Shown here piece by piece: positions 50,995-60,648 of a DNA stretch of 64,000 nt; position 1 is the first letter of the stretch; every line of letters starts with the position of its first letter. Both the position numbers and the translations under genes were made by a program. The notes beneath the pieces are model-generated. The model did no database searches. It saw nothing but the letters and a program-made list of their open reading frames with translations, and had not been told where the DNA came from. The stretch comes from JASLBX01 sp036373915 (GTDB lineage: Bacteria > Actinomycetota > Actinomycetes > Jiangellales > Jiangellaceae): NCBI GenBank assembly GCA_036373915.1, contig DASUUU010000044.1, forward strand, positions 96,412 through 160,411, given 5' to 3'.

Positions 50995-51301
50995 GCCGGT
51001 AGGGAAGCACCCACCCCGCATTTGCAAGATCGTAGTCGCGACGGGCCGATTCGAGCAGGTCCCGCCATGAGATCACGTGCGGTCGGCGCCGAAGCAAGGC
51101 CCTGCGCTCCCGCTCGGTCATACCGCCCCAGATCCCGAACTCGATACGGTTGTCAAGCGCGTCCGCAAGGCATTCCGTCCGCACCGGACATCCCATGCAG
51201 ACGGCTTTGGCGCGATTTTGCGCGGCGCCCTGGACGAAGAGCTCATCGGGCTCTGCGCCCCGGCACGCGGCCTGGCTCGGCCAATCGGTTACCCACGTCA
51301 T
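50990..51301 (-). CDS. whiB4: WhiB-family [4Fe-4S] transcription regulator (WhiB4 position)
   Basis: The 103-aa protein has the four cluster cysteines (AACRG, VCMGCP, TEC), the GIWGGMTERERRALLRRR turn and DNA-contact helix. WhiB proteins bind Fe-S clusters and partner with the primary sigma factor. Its place beside the ATPase pair and ponA2 corresponds to M. tuberculosis whiB4 (Rv3681c), an oxygen/redox sensor; functional identity is inferred. ATG 51301 is preferred to the longer frame from 51358. Confidence 0.92.
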   Translation of the reverse strand: MTWVTDWPSQAACRGAEPDELFVQGAAQNRAKAVCMGCPVRTECLADALDNRIEFGIWGGMTERERRALLRRRPHVISWRDLLESARRDYDLANAGWVLPYRH

Positions 51302-51547
51302 TCTGTTATCCCCCGTCTTTCTGGATCTTGTTGAGTAGCGTGACTCAACGTTCACCACGCAGAAAACGCTACGAGAAACACCAGGTCAACCAGTAGGGCC
51401 GATCGACCCAGGAATGATCAGCCAATCGACGGATGGACACGTTGACTTCGCGGTACTACACTTCGCGCCGACATGATCGCTCAAATAGCCCCGACTCGCT
51501 TGCGGACTTGCTGCGACCATGACCGTGATACGACCTAGGCTGTTCGC

Positions 51548-53932
51548 ATGGGACTGTTCAGCCCCGGAGCAATCGTCGCCGCGATACGCCGGTTGCTGCT
51601 GATCGTCGGCATCAGCGCGCTCGCCGGCGTGCTCCTGGCTGGACTTGCCCTGCCCGTCACGGCCGGGCTCGGGCTATCCGCGCGGACGGGCGCAGAGGCG
51701 TTCACCGATATGAGTGACCAGGTCGAGATCACGCCGCTTGCGGTCCGGTCCCGGGTGGTCGACAACGAGGGACGCACGCTGGCGAGGTTCTACGAGGAGA
51801 ACCGGGTCTACGTCACGATCGACAATATCGCGCCAGTGATGATCGACGCCACGCTGGCGATCGAGGACCACCGCTTCTTCGAGCACGGCCCGCTCGACCT
51901 GCAGGGCGCGACCCGGGCGTTCATCAGCAACCTCGAAGCGGGTGAGACGGTCGGCGGGGGTTCGACACTTACCCAGCAGTACGTCAAGCTCGTGCTTCTC
52001 GACCAGGCCAAGACTGCGGAGGAACGCGCGGCGGTGCTGGCCGACTCCGGACCCGAGGGGTACATGCGCAAGCTCCGCGAACTGCGGATGGCGGTCAACG
52101 TCGAGCGCGAGTACACCAAGGAGCAGATCCTCGAGAAGTACCTGAACATCGCGAACTTCGGCGGACCGTCCGGACGCGCCAACTACGGCGTCGAGGCGGC
52201 CGCCCGCTACTACTTCTCCACCAGTGCGGCGGAATTGACGCTGACCCAGGCCGCCACCCTGGCCGGCCTCGTCCAGCGCCCGTCGAGCTACGAGCCGGTC
52301 AGCAACCCCGAAGCAGCGATCGGCAGGCGCAACACCGTGATCACCCGGATGGCCGACGTCGGGATGATCAGCGAGCACGAGGCCGCAGAAGCACGCCAGG
52401 CCGATCTCGGGCTCGAGATCACCGAAACGCCGAGTGGCTGCGTATCGTCCTGGGCGCCGTGGTTCTGCGACTACGTGTTCGCCGAGCTCCTGGAGATGGA
52501 AGAACTCGGTGAGACCCGGGCCGAGCGCGAGAACCTGCTGATGCGCGGTGGCTTGACGATCAAGACGACGCTCGACCGCGATATCCAGCGTGCTGCGGAC
52601 AAGGCGATGGCCGAGCACATCGCTCCGACCGACAGCGCCGTCGGCACGCTGGCGACGGTCGAACCCAGCACCGGCCAGATCAAGGCCCTGGCCAACTCGC
52701 GCAACTACGGGCCGGACGGCAAGGGCTACTCCATGGTCAACTACGCCGTGGACAAGCAGTACGGCAACTCGAACGGGATTCAGGCCGGGTCGGCGTTCAA
52801 GCCGTTCGTGCTCGCGGCGGCGATCAAGCAGGGCAAGCCACTGACCCTGCGGATCAACGCTCCCAACCAGATCAACATGGCCGGCAAGAAGTTCAAGATC
52901 TGCTGGAACGACAACACGATCTACACCGCAGACCCGGACTACCGGCCGCAGAACTCCACCCGCGGCGGCAACATCACCATGCGCCAGGCGACCGAGTGGT
53001 CGACCAACACCTATTACGTCCAGCTGCTCCAGCGGACGGGTATCTGTGAACCGGCCACCATCGCCCAGGAGGCCGGCGTCTGGAAGCAGGTCCCGGACAC
53101 GCGCGAGCCGCAGCCGCTCGACCAGGTCGCATCGTTCACGCTCGGCTCCAACACGGTGTCGCCGCTGGCGATGGCCGGCGGATACGGCATGTTCGCCAAC
53201 CGCGGCAAGTACTGCAAGTCGCACGCCGTCGCCGAGGTGGTGGACCGTAGCGGCGAGACCATCGCCGTACGTGAACCCGACTGCACCCGGGTGCTCGACA
53301 AGGGCGTCGCCGACGGCGTGAACAACGTGCTGCAAGGCGTGATCGAGACGCCGGGCGCCACCGGTAACCGGATGCGGCTGGACGGCGACCGACCGGCAGC
53401 GGGCAAGACCGGTACGACCAACGACTCGATAGCCGTCTGGTTCGCCGGGTACACCCCCCAACTCGCCACCGCCGTGGCGATAGCCGATCTCGAGCCGAAG
53501 GGTAAGCAGAAGACGCTGGACGGGCGCGAGTACAACGGCGTACGCATCCCGTTCGCGTGCGGGGGTTGCATTCCCGGGCCTATCTGGCGAGACCTGATGA
53601 ACGCCGCCCTCGACGGCGAACCCAAGGAGAAGTTCAAGAAGCCCGACCCCAAGATCGTTCGTGGCGTGGACGAGCGCGTACCCGACGTGCGAGGTGCCAA
53701 CGCGGACACGGCGACCGCACGGCTTCAAGACGCGGGCTTCGACTCGCATATCGCGGGCGAGGTCGCGTCGGCTCTGGCGGCCGGGGTCGTCGTCTCCACC
53801 GAGCCGAGCGGCGGCTCGCTCGTCGCCTCGGGCAGCAGCGTCGGGTTGTACATCAGTACCGGCGAGCCGCCAGTTCCGGACGGCGACGGGGACGACCAGG
53901 ACGACGAGGACGACGAATCGGCCGAGACGTAG
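51548..53932 (+). CDS. ponA2: Bifunctional class A penicillin-binding protein with PASTA domain (PonA2-like)
   Basis: The 794-aa enzyme has a membrane anchor (about 16-40), a GT51 glycosyltransferase domain with EDHRFFEHG (106-114), a transpeptidase domain with nucleophile Ser415-x-x-Lys418, Ser485-Thr-Asn487 and Lys620-Thr-Gly-Thr, and one PASTA domain (about 711-772) followed by an acidic tail. It polymerises and cross-links peptidoglycan. It corresponds to Rv3682. A 246-bp gap precedes it with no convincing promoter seen. Confidence 0.96.
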   Translation: MGLFSPGAIVAAIRRLLLIVGISALAGVLLAGLALPVTAGLGLSARTGAEAFTDMSDQVEITPLAVRSRVVDNEGRTLARFYEENRVYVTIDNIAPVMIDATLAIEDHRFFEHGPLDLQGATRAFISNLEAGETVGGGSTLTQQYVKLVLLDQAKTAEERAAVLADSGPEGYMRKLRELRMAVNVEREYTKEQILEKYLNIANFGGPSGRANYGVEAAARYYFSTSAAELTLTQAATLAGLVQRPSSYEPVSNPEAAIGRRNTVITRMADVGMISEHEAAEARQADLGLEITETPSGCVSSWAPWFCDYVFAELLEMEELGETRAERENLLMRGGLTIKTTLDRDIQRAADKAMAEHIAPTDSAVGTLATVEPSTGQIKALANSRNYGPDGKGYSMVNYAVDKQYGNSNGIQAGSAFKPFVLAAAIKQGKPLTLRINAPNQINMAGKKFKICWNDNTIYTADPDYRPQNSTRGGNITMRQATEWSTNTYYVQLLQRTGICEPATIAQEAGVWKQVPDTREPQPLDQVASFTLGSNTVSPLAMAGGYGMFANRGKYCKSHAVAEVVDRSGETIAVREPDCTRVLDKGVADGVNNVLQGVIETPGATGNRMRLDGDRPAAGKTGTTNDSIAVWFAGYTPQLATAVAIADLEPKGKQKTLDGREYNGVRIPFACGGCIPGPIWRDLMNAALDGEPKEKFKKPDPKIVRGVDERVPDVRGANADTATARLQDAGFDSHIAGEVASALAAGVVVSTEPSGGSLVASGSSVGLYISTGEPPVPDGDGDDQDDEDDESAET

Positions 53933-53944
53933 GCCCGGCGGTGC

Positions 53945-55384
53945 TCACCTGATCGCCGTACGGCCGGCTCTCATCGGCGGGTGGTACTCGCCGACACGCG
54001 TACGGTGCCACCACGCGCCGGTCTCGCGCCGCTCCTGCCTGGTGGTGAACCGGTACCGGTAGAGCACCGCACGCACGTAATGCGGAGGCTGTTCGGGGAA
54101 CGGGTTGGCGCGCAGCAATGTGAGAGTCGCCCCGTCATTCTCCAGCAACCGAGCCAACAACCTCGCCAGCCATGGCTCGGCGTAACCGCGTGAGAGCGCC
54201 GCGAACCACATCAGCCAGTCCAGGCGCAGGTGGTACGGCGCGACCTGCGGCGGGCGCCTTCGTACGTCCGTCGGCTTACCTTTGAACTCGTACTCTCGCC
54301 AGTCGGTATCTGGCCGCGGCACCGGCTCGCTCGTCCCCTCGATGACGATCTCGTGCCGCATGCGCGTGACGGTTCCGAACGCGCCATAGGTGTTGACCAG
54401 GTGCAACGGTGTGAAGCTGTAGTTCATCCGCTGGTCTGATGACAGCAGGTTCCGGACCGGCCAGAAGCTGAGGATGACGATCAGCGCCGACACGCCGAGC
54501 ACGACCGCCTGGTACCACGCGGGCAGCGCTTGCAGCCGGGCCGGCGGCTCAACCGGAAGCAGCGCCCCGAGCAGCCAGTCACCCAGCGCGGACACGGCGA
54601 TGACGATGGTCAGTGTGTTGAGCCAGGAGAAGTTGCCACTCAGGACCAGCCAGGTCTGGGTGATGATGATCGCCAACGCAGCCGCTCCGGCGACCGGCTG
54701 CGGGACGAACAGCAGGAACGGGACGGCGAGTTGGGTGACATGGTTCGCTGCCGCCTCCACCCGGTGCAGCGATTTCGGCAACCGATGGAAGTACCAGCTC
54801 AGCGGATTGGGCATCGGCTGGGTCTCGTGGTGGTAGTACAGGCAGGTCAGCTCGCGCCAGCACCTGTCGCCGCGCATCTTTATCAGGCCGGCGCCGAACT
54901 CGAGCCTGAACAGCACCCAGCTGAGTGCGAGCAGCATGAGCATCGGCGGCGGGTGGTCTGCCGGGCCGAGGAAGATGGCCAGGAAGCCGACCTCACAGAG
55001 CAGCGACTCCCAGCCGAAGGCGTACCACTGCTGGCCGACGTTGACTATCGACACGTACAACGTCCACAGCAGTGCCCACACGGCCATATGCACGGGCAAC
55101 GGCAGGTCGTCCGCCAAACCGAGGACGAGTGCCGCCGAGACCACGACGCCCACCCAGGCCACCAGGCCGAAGAACCGGTCACTGTAGTACGCATGGAACA
55201 GGCTGGGCGATCGCCGGAAAGGGGTACGTGCCAGGTAGGCCGGAATGGGCAGCAGGCCATGCTGGCCGAGCAGCGCACGGAACTGGTTGGCCGCGCTGAG
55301 GAACGCGACCAGGTACACCACGGCCAGCGCCCGCTGGAATACCAGCCGGCTCAGCCAGTAGCCGTCAGCGGCCAGCCACTCCAC
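53945..55384 (-). CDS. Lipase maturation factor (LMF1-like) membrane protein
   Basis: The 479-aa protein has several N-terminal helices and the family landmarks GLLPIPAYLARTPF, WESLLCEVGFLAIFLGP, FRLEFGAGLIKMRGDRCWRELTCLYYHHETQPMPNPLSWYFH in outline, and a C-terminal NTYGAFGTVTRMRHEIVIEGT region. In animals LMF1 matures lipases in the endoplasmic reticulum; bacterial members have no known function. The stop codon lies in a GCGATCAGGTGA unit like those at 2271-2459. It is convergent with ponA2, 12 bp apart. Confidence 0.88.
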   Translation of the reverse strand: MEWLAADGYWLSRLVFQRALAVVYLVAFLSAANQFRALLGQHGLLPIPAYLARTPFRRSPSLFHAYYSDRFFGLVAWVGVVVSAALVLGLADDLPLPVHMAVWALLWTLYVSIVNVGQQWYAFGWESLLCEVGFLAIFLGPADHPPPMLMLLALSWVLFRLEFGAGLIKMRGDRCWRELTCLYYHHETQPMPNPLSWYFHRLPKSLHRVEAAANHVTQLAVPFLLFVPQPVAGAAALAIIITQTWLVLSGNFSWLNTLTIVIAVSALGDWLLGALLPVEPPARLQALPAWYQAVVLGVSALIVILSFWPVRNLLSSDQRMNYSFTPLHLVNTYGAFGTVTRMRHEIVIEGTSEPVPRPDTDWREYEFKGKPTDVRRRPPQVAPYHLRLDWLMWFAALSRGYAEPWLARLLARLLENDGATLTLLRANPFPEQPPHYVRAVLYRYRFTTRQERRETGAWWHRTRVGEYHPPMRAGRTAIR

Positions 55385-55451
55385 CGGCCCGCTCCAGTCT
55401 CATGCAGCCGGAGACTAGCGCGATCACCCCATTACCGGCGCGGCCGAGCGG

Positions 55452-55712
55452 TTATCGATGCATCGGTCGGGCGATCATGTCGGTCAACCTTCGCCGTACC
55501 ACGCTTTCTGTACGCGCTACCACTCGCCGCTCGTCGACCGTGTGCCGCATCGACCTGGCCACGCTGTGCACAACCTTGGCGACGCTCCTGGCCGGCACGG
55601 CGCCGGCGTACTGGCGCACCAGCGATTGGGTGAGTTCGTCCAGTTCGACGGCCTGCCAATCGGTCACGGGCGAACCCGTCCGGTGGGGTCTCCCGTTGGC
55701 GAGTGTTTCCAT
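55452..55712 (-). CDS. Small three-helix-bundle dimerization-domain protein
   Basis: The 86-aa protein consists of a short N-terminus and a helical ELDELTQSLVRQYAGAVPAR / VAKVVHSVARSMRHTVDERRV / VARTESVVRRRLTDMI triad, the pattern of actinobacterial three-helix-bundle dimerization proteins of unknown role. The ATG at 55712 is preceded by GAGGAGCG. It follows the sigma factor gene in the same direction after a 180-bp gap in which nothing else was seen. Confidence 0.65.
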   Translation of the reverse strand: METLANGRPHRTGSPVTDWQAVELDELTQSLVRQYAGAVPARSVAKVVHSVARSMRHTVDERRVVARTESVVRRRLTDMIARPMHR

Positions 55713-55892
55713 CGACTGACGCTCCTCACGAATTGCAATGCAGCCCAACCAACTCTCTCCCAGAACGGCATGACGTCCGTAGGGCTGTATCGCACCCATG
55801 ATGGTGACGAAAGGCCCTACCAGCGCGACTCAGCGTGCCCAGCCGGACGGCGGGAGAACTGGCCGGTCCGGTCGCGACCGTCGAGGATCCGG

Positions 55893-56870
55893 TCAGCCGG
55901 CCCAGTCGAGCAGCGGTCTGCGGCGTGCTGGGTCGCGCAGGTGCCCGACGGCCTCCTTCTCGATCTGCCGGATTCGCTCCTTGGTGAGTCCGAGCCGTTC
56001 TCCGATCTCGGCGAGAGTGTGCTGCCGGCCATCGTGCAGTCCGTACCGCAGGGTTATGACCAGCGCTTCTCGTGGCGGCAGCGTTCCGACGATCTCTCGC
56101 AGCTCCTCGGCCATGGCGTGAAACTCCACCACGTCCGAGGGCTGCAGCACTTCGGTGTCTTCGATCAAGTCGCCGTACGATGCTTCACCCTCGTCGCCTA
56201 CCGGGGTGTCCAGGCTCACCATCGACAGGCTGACCTCGCGGAGCTGATTGACCCGCTCGACGGTGCTGCCGATCGCATCTGCCAGCTCCTCGACCGTCGG
56301 TTCGCGGCCCAGACTGAGTTGCAGCTTGCGGTCGGCTCGACCGACCCTGGAGATTTCTTCCAGGACATGAACCGGCAGCCGGATCCCGCGAGCCTTGTCG
56401 GCTCGGCCGCGCTCGATGGCCTGCCGGATCCACCACACGGCGTAGGTCGAGAACTTGAATCCCTTCCGGTAATCGAACTTGTCCACCGCCCGGATCAGGC
56501 CGAGGTTGCCGTCCTGGACGAGATCGAGGAAGGACAGGGCGGTGTTCTGGTAGAACCGCCGAGCGATGGACACCACCAGCCGAAGGTTCGCCCGGATCAT
56601 GCGGTCCTTCGCGACGACCCCGTCGTCGGCGACGGCCATCAGCTCATCCCTGCTGGTGCCAGTCGGCAGCGGCCGCTCTCCGGCAGCGACGGCACGCAAG
56701 ATCTCAGCGGCGTAGACACCGGCCTCGATCCGCTTCGCCAGATCGACTTCCTCGGCCGCGGTCAGCAGCGGCGTGGCCCTTATCTGCGTCAGGTACTGCC
56801 CAACGAGGTCGTACTCCTCGCCGGGGATCCGCGGCTCACTCTGCCGCGCTACACCACCACGCCTGGCCAT
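55893..56870 (-). CDS. sigB: Group 2 (HrdB/SigB-like) sigma-70 factor
   Basis: The 325-aa factor has region 1.2 (EEYDLVGQYLTQIRATPLLT), region 2.1-2.4 (NLRLVVSIARRFYQNTALS, LGLIRAVDKFDYRKGFKFSTYAVWWIRQAI in outline), region 3 (LGREPTVEELADAIGS) and region 4.2 (HTLAEIGERLGLTKERIRQIE). It lacks region 1.1, so it is a non-essential type that directs general or stress transcription from HrdB-like promoters. ATG 56870 has GGAAGG upstream; GTG 56879 would add three residues. The symbol is tentative. Confidence 0.92.
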   Translation of the reverse strand: MARRGGVARQSEPRIPGEEYDLVGQYLTQIRATPLLTAAEEVDLAKRIEAGVYAAEILRAVAAGERPLPTGTSRDELMAVADDGVVAKDRMIRANLRLVVSIARRFYQNTALSFLDLVQDGNLGLIRAVDKFDYRKGFKFSTYAVWWIRQAIERGRADKARGIRLPVHVLEEISRVGRADRKLQLSLGREPTVEELADAIGSTVERVNQLREVSLSMVSLDTPVGDEGEASYGDLIEDTEVLQPSDVVEFHAMAEELREIVGTLPPREALVITLRYGLHDGRQHTLAEIGERLGLTKERIRQIEKEAVGHLRDPARRRPLLDWAG

Positions 56871-56977
56871 TCGGTCCACCCTTCCAAGTCCGAGCCAACC
56901 CCGTCCGGCACCGGACCGGCAGAGTCCAAGGTCCCCGACGGGAGGGAGTGGTCACCGCGCAGGCGATTCGCCAGGCG

Positions 56978-58090
56978 TCAGTACTTCCTGCGGTACGACT
57001 GTGCCGCGGTGACCCGTTCGAGGGCCATTTGTTCGGCGGCCGCGCGCGGCTCGACGTCTCCGGTGCGAATCCGGTCCACGAGCCCGAGCGTGCTGGCGCT
57101 GATCCTGGATCGGATAGTCGTGAGTGCAGCATCCCAGTCGCCGCCGCGATACTCGACCGCGGCGCAGATGACTCCGCCGGCATTGGCGATCACGTCTGGA
57201 ACGCAGAGTACGCCACGCTTGCGCAGCATCTGCTCGGCCTCGACGGTCACCGGAATGTTCGCACCCGGAAGAATCACCTTCGCCTCGACCAGGTCGGCAT
57301 TCTGCTTGGTGATGACGTCGGGCTGTGCGGCGGGTACGAGTACGTCGCAGTCCAGGGTGAGGATGTCGTCGCGCGGCACGCCGAGTCCGCCAGGGAAGTT
57401 CCCGACGCTGCCTTTGTCTCGATGCTTGAAGTCCGCGACGACCTTGACGTCGAGGCCCGACGGATCGTGTATCGCCCCGCGGGAATCCGACACCGCCACT
57501 ACGACCGCTCCGCGCTCGGCAAGCTGCATGGCGGCATGGCTCCCGACAGCTCCGAACCCCTGGACCACCACCCGTGCTCCGTTGAGGTCAAGCAGACCCG
57601 CCTCACTCAACGTCTCGGCGCAAACCGCCAGGCCGTACCCGGTGGCACCGAGAACGTCGAGTGGAATGCCGCCGAGCGCTGCCGGCAGGCCCACCGCACG
57701 ACCAATCTCGTCACGGATCCACGCCATGGCCGTCTCGTCGGTGCCCATGTCCGGACCGGGTATGTACTCGTACAGCTCCCGGATCGCCCCCGCAAAGGCC
57801 CGGATCACTCGCTCGCGCTCCGCTTCATCCAGCTCGCCGGGCACGACGATCCCTGCCTTGGCACCACCGTACGAAAGACCACTCGCCGCGCTCTTTATCG
57901 TCATCGCGCGGGCGAGCCTTGCCACCTCGGCAGCGTCGACGGATGTCGTCATCCGCAACCCGCCGATCGCCGGACCAAGCGCGACATTGTCGACAACCAC
58001 GATGCCGAGGCAGTCAGCCGGCAGCCGCACGAACATCGCCTTGTACGGGCCGAGTTCGTCCACCCGCCACCAAGCGGTTACCTCTTCCAT
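56978..58090 (-). CDS. vdh: Glu/Leu/Phe/Val dehydrogenase family (valine dehydrogenase-like)
   Basis: The 370-aa enzyme has PAIGGLRM, the catalytic lysine in the LSYGGAKAGI region, Asp in PGPDMGTDE, and a Rossmann GxGxxG in VVQGFGAVGSHAA. It oxidatively deaminates an amino acid to a 2-oxo acid with NAD(P). Branched-chain specificity is suggested by the 2-oxo acid dehydrogenase genes divergent from it, but glutamate or phenylalanine is not ruled out. ATG 58090 follows GAGGTGA; ATG 58144 would add 18 residues. Confidence 0.85.
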   Translation of the reverse strand: MEEVTAWWRVDELGPYKAMFVRLPADCLGIVVVDNVALGPAIGGLRMTTSVDAAEVARLARAMTIKSAASGLSYGGAKAGIVVPGELDEAERERVIRAFAGAIRELYEYIPGPDMGTDETAMAWIRDEIGRAVGLPAALGGIPLDVLGATGYGLAVCAETLSEAGLLDLNGARVVVQGFGAVGSHAAMQLAERGAVVVAVSDSRGAIHDPSGLDVKVVADFKHRDKGSVGNFPGGLGVPRDDILTLDCDVLVPAAQPDVITKQNADLVEAKVILPGANIPVTVEAEQMLRKRGVLCVPDVIANAGGVICAAVEYRGGDWDAALTTIRSRISASTLGLVDRIRTGDVEPRAAAEQMALERVTAAQSYRRKY

Positions 58091-58589
58091 GTCGATCACC
58101 TCATCTAGGACGCGGCTCGCGGCTACCTCACCACGAGCAGCCATCCTGAGATGACGATGAGTCGCTCCGCGCGTGATCGGTAGGGCCGATTGCCTCTCTG
58201 TGACCGGGCGGGAGGTCCCAACCGCGCCACCTCCCGAACCCGCCGGTCGTCGATCACTGCACAGGCACTGCCCGAGATCGCACGCCGCGGCCCACCGTCC
58301 GGCGCGTAGGCCACCGGTGGGACCAAGGGCCCTTGCCCAGCCGGAGTCGACAACCTAGCGTCAACTCGAGAGGTCTTGCGACGGTGGGGGTTTCGATGAT
58401 CACGACCTCGACCGGCAGGTTCGCCGTGCGGCCAGCCGACCCTCGCACGCTGCTTGCATGCGGCGCACCGGCGAGATCCGACTCGAGTGCCGTGTCGGTC
58501 CGTGTCTGCTTCCAAACCCCGCCCGCGACCATCACCTCTCCGTTAACGCTGCTCAGCCCGAGCAGCCCGGCTGTGGGAAGGAGGACGGT
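58091..58589. promoter_or_regulatory. Divergent promoter region of vdh and the second E1 operon
   Basis: This stretch holds no credible gene: its frames are Arg/Pro-rich. A possible forward promoter is TTGCCC (58333-58338), 17 bp, TAGCGT (58356-58361), giving a leader of about 220 nt before the E1 alpha start. No clear riboswitch fold was seen. Confidence 0.35.
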
Positions 58590-59591
58590 ATGACCGCCAC
58601 CGAAGCAGAACGTGCGCTCGATGCGTCGGTCCGCGTAGAGCTCTATCGCACGATGGTGCTCTGCCGTGCGTTCGAGGATGCGATCCTGCGGGAGTACCAC
58701 GCTGACAAGAAGCCGGTCTTCGACATCGGCGCCGGACTGGTTCCCGGAGAGATGCATCTGTCCAGCGGCCAGGAACCGGTAGCGGCCGGCGTGTGCGCCC
58801 ACCTGACGGCGGATGACGCGCTCACCGCGACGCACCGCCCGCATCATCTCGCCATCGCGCACGGCGCCGACATGCGCAAACTCGCAGCGGAGATCTTCGG
58901 CAGGGAAACCGGGTTCGGGCATGGCCGCGGTGGCCACATGCACCTGTTCGACCCGGCGACGCACTTCTCCTGCTCGGGAATCATCGCCGAGGGTTACCCT
59001 CCGGCGCTGGGCCAGGCGTTCGCGTTCAAGCGCCAGGGGACGGATCGCATAGCGGTCGCCGTCACCGGCGAAGGCGCGGCCAACCAGGGCGCTTTCCACG
59101 AGTCGCTGAACCTGGCCGCGCTGTGGAACCTGCCCGTCGTCTTCGTGGTCGAGGACAACGACTGGGGAATTTCCGTGCCGCGCAAGGCCTCCACGGCAGT
59201 AGCCTCCAACGCCGATCGGGCAGCGGGCTACGGCATGCCTGGCGAGCGGATAGAGGACAACGACGTCGAGGCGGTCTACGAGGCCGCGGCTCGAGCCGTC
59301 GCCCGGGCTCGAGCCGGGGAAGGACCGTCGCTCCTCGAAGTGCGCACGGTTCGGCTGCTGGGACACTTCGAAGGCGACGCCCAGGGGTACCGCGACGACA
59401 TGGGCGACCTCGAAGACCGTGACCCCATTCCGCTCTATGAGAAGGCCCTGCGGGACGCAGGTCTGCTCGACGACGCCGAGGTGTCCCGCATCCGCGAGGA
59501 GGCCCGCACGAACGTCGAGGACGCCATCACCTTCGCCAAGGACAGCCCGGAGCCCGATCCGGCCACGGCATCGTCCTACGTGTTCGCCTGA
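58590..59591 (+). CDS. TPP-dependent dehydrogenase E1 alpha (second complex)
   Basis: The 333-aa protein has the TPP motif GEGAANQGAFHESLNLAALW to DNDWGIS, MHLFDP, and GHFEGDAQGYRD near the C-terminus. It is closest to acetoin/pyruvate-type E1 alpha, shorter than bkdA. The ATG follows GGAAGGAGG. It pairs with the following E1 beta and a stand-alone lipoyl domain; no E2 catalytic core or E3 is encoded here. The substrate is unknown, but its divergence from vdh suggests an amino-acid-derived 2-oxo acid. Confidence 0.9.
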   Translation: MTATEAERALDASVRVELYRTMVLCRAFEDAILREYHADKKPVFDIGAGLVPGEMHLSSGQEPVAAGVCAHLTADDALTATHRPHHLAIAHGADMRKLAAEIFGRETGFGHGRGGHMHLFDPATHFSCSGIIAEGYPPALGQAFAFKRQGTDRIAVAVTGEGAANQGAFHESLNLAALWNLPVVFVVEDNDWGISVPRKASTAVASNADRAAGYGMPGERIEDNDVEAVYEAAARAVARARAGEGPSLLEVRTVRLLGHFEGDAQGYRDDMGDLEDRDPIPLYEKALRDAGLLDDAEVSRIREEARTNVEDAITFAKDSPEPDPATASSYVFA

Positions 59592-59601
59592 GGAGGTCAC
59601 C

Positions 59602-60648
59602 GTGACCGTCATGGAAACCCAGAGCACCGATACCGCCGGCACCCGTCGGCTCACAACCGCGAAGGCGATGGTGGAAGGCATCGCCCAGGAGATGGAGCGC
59701 GACCCGTCCGTCGTCTACCTGGGTGAGGACGTCGGCAAGTACGGCGGCATCTTCAGCTCGACGGCCGGCCTGCTCGATCGCTTCGGCGACGACAGGGTGC
59801 TCGACACGCCGATCTCCGAGACGGCCTTCATCGGGCTGGCGATCGGTGCGGCGGTCGAGGGTATGCGACCCGTCGCCGAGCTGATGTTCGCCGACTTCTT
59901 CGGCGTCTGCATGGACCAGATCTACAACCACATGGCGAAGATCCACTACGAGTCGGGAGGCGCTGTCAAGGTGCCCATGGTGCTCACGACGGCAGTCGGG
60001 GGCGGCTACTCCGACGCGGCCCAGCACTCGCAGTGCCTGTGGGGCACCTTCGCGCACCTGCCCGGCATGAAGGTCGTGATCCCAAGTACGCCACACGACG
60101 CCAAGGGCCTGATCACCTCGTCCATTCGAGACGACAGCCCGGTCGTGTACATGTTCCACAAGGGCGTGATGGGGCTGCCGTGGATGGCCAAGAACCCGCG
60201 GGCGACCGACGTGGTGCCTGAGGAGCCGTACGAGGTGCCGATAGGAAAGGCACGGATCGCCCGGGAGGGTGGCGACGTCACCGTCGTGTCGGTCTCGCTC
60301 TCGGTGCATCACGCCTTGGACGTTGCGGATCGGTTGGCCGCCGACAGCGGCATCGAAGCGGAGGTCGTCGATCTGCGAAGCCTCAAGCCGCTGGACCGGG
60401 ATGCGATCCTGACTTCGGTCGCCAAGACCGGCCGGCTGGTCGTGGTCGATGAGGACTATCTCTCGTACGGGCTCTCAGGCGAGGTTGTCGCCACGGTCAC
60501 CGATGTCGATCCCGGGATGCTGCGCGCACCGGTAGCGCGGGTCGCCGTCCCGGACGTGCCGATTCCGTACGCACGGTCGCTCGAATACGCCGTGCTGCCG
60601 ACCCGGGACCGCATCGAGGAGGCCATCCACCGGGTGGTGAAAGGATGA
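59602..60648 (+). CDS. TPP-dependent dehydrogenase E1 beta (second complex)
   Basis: The 348-aa subunit has LGEDVGKYGGIFSSTAGL, DTPISETAFIGLAIGAAVEG and the C-terminal transketolase domain (VTVVSVSLSVHHALDVADRL, VVDEDYLSYGLSGEVVATV). It starts at GTG 59602 after GAGGAGGT; ATG 59611 is an alternative. The stop overlaps the lipoyl-domain gene start (ATGA). Confidence 0.92.
   Translation: MTVMETQSTDTAGTRRLTTAKAMVEGIAQEMERDPSVVYLGEDVGKYGGIFSSTAGLLDRFGDDRVLDTPISETAFIGLAIGAAVEGMRPVAELMFADFFGVCMDQIYNHMAKIHYESGGAVKVPMVLTTAVGGGYSDAAQHSQCLWGTFAHLPGMKVVIPSTPHDAKGLITSSIRDDSPVVYMFHKGVMGLPWMAKNPRATDVVPEEPYEVPIGKARIAREGGDVTVVSVSLSVHHALDVADRLAADSGIEAEVVDLRSLKPLDRDAILTSVAKTGRLVVVDEDYLSYGLSGEVVATVTDVDPGMLRAPVARVAVPDVPIPYARSLEYAVLPTRDRIEEAIHRVVKG

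Noticed and set aside
51674..53749. Long reverse frame within ponA2
   Set aside because: Composition is Arg/Val/Leu-rich with no domain; the forward frame has all penicillin-binding motifs.
57060..57080. tRNA-like GGTGCGAATCC segment
   Set aside because: It is inside vdh coding sequence and has no matching acceptor or anticodon arms.
55458..58154. Forward frame spanning the sigma factor and vdh genes
   Set aside because: It crosses two well-supported reverse genes and has Ser/Arg/Pro-rich composition without a recognisable domain.
58333..58593. Small forward gene before the second E1 alpha
   Set aside because: No ribosome site, Ser/Pro/Arg-rich composition, and it overlaps the ribosome site and start of the E1 alpha gene.
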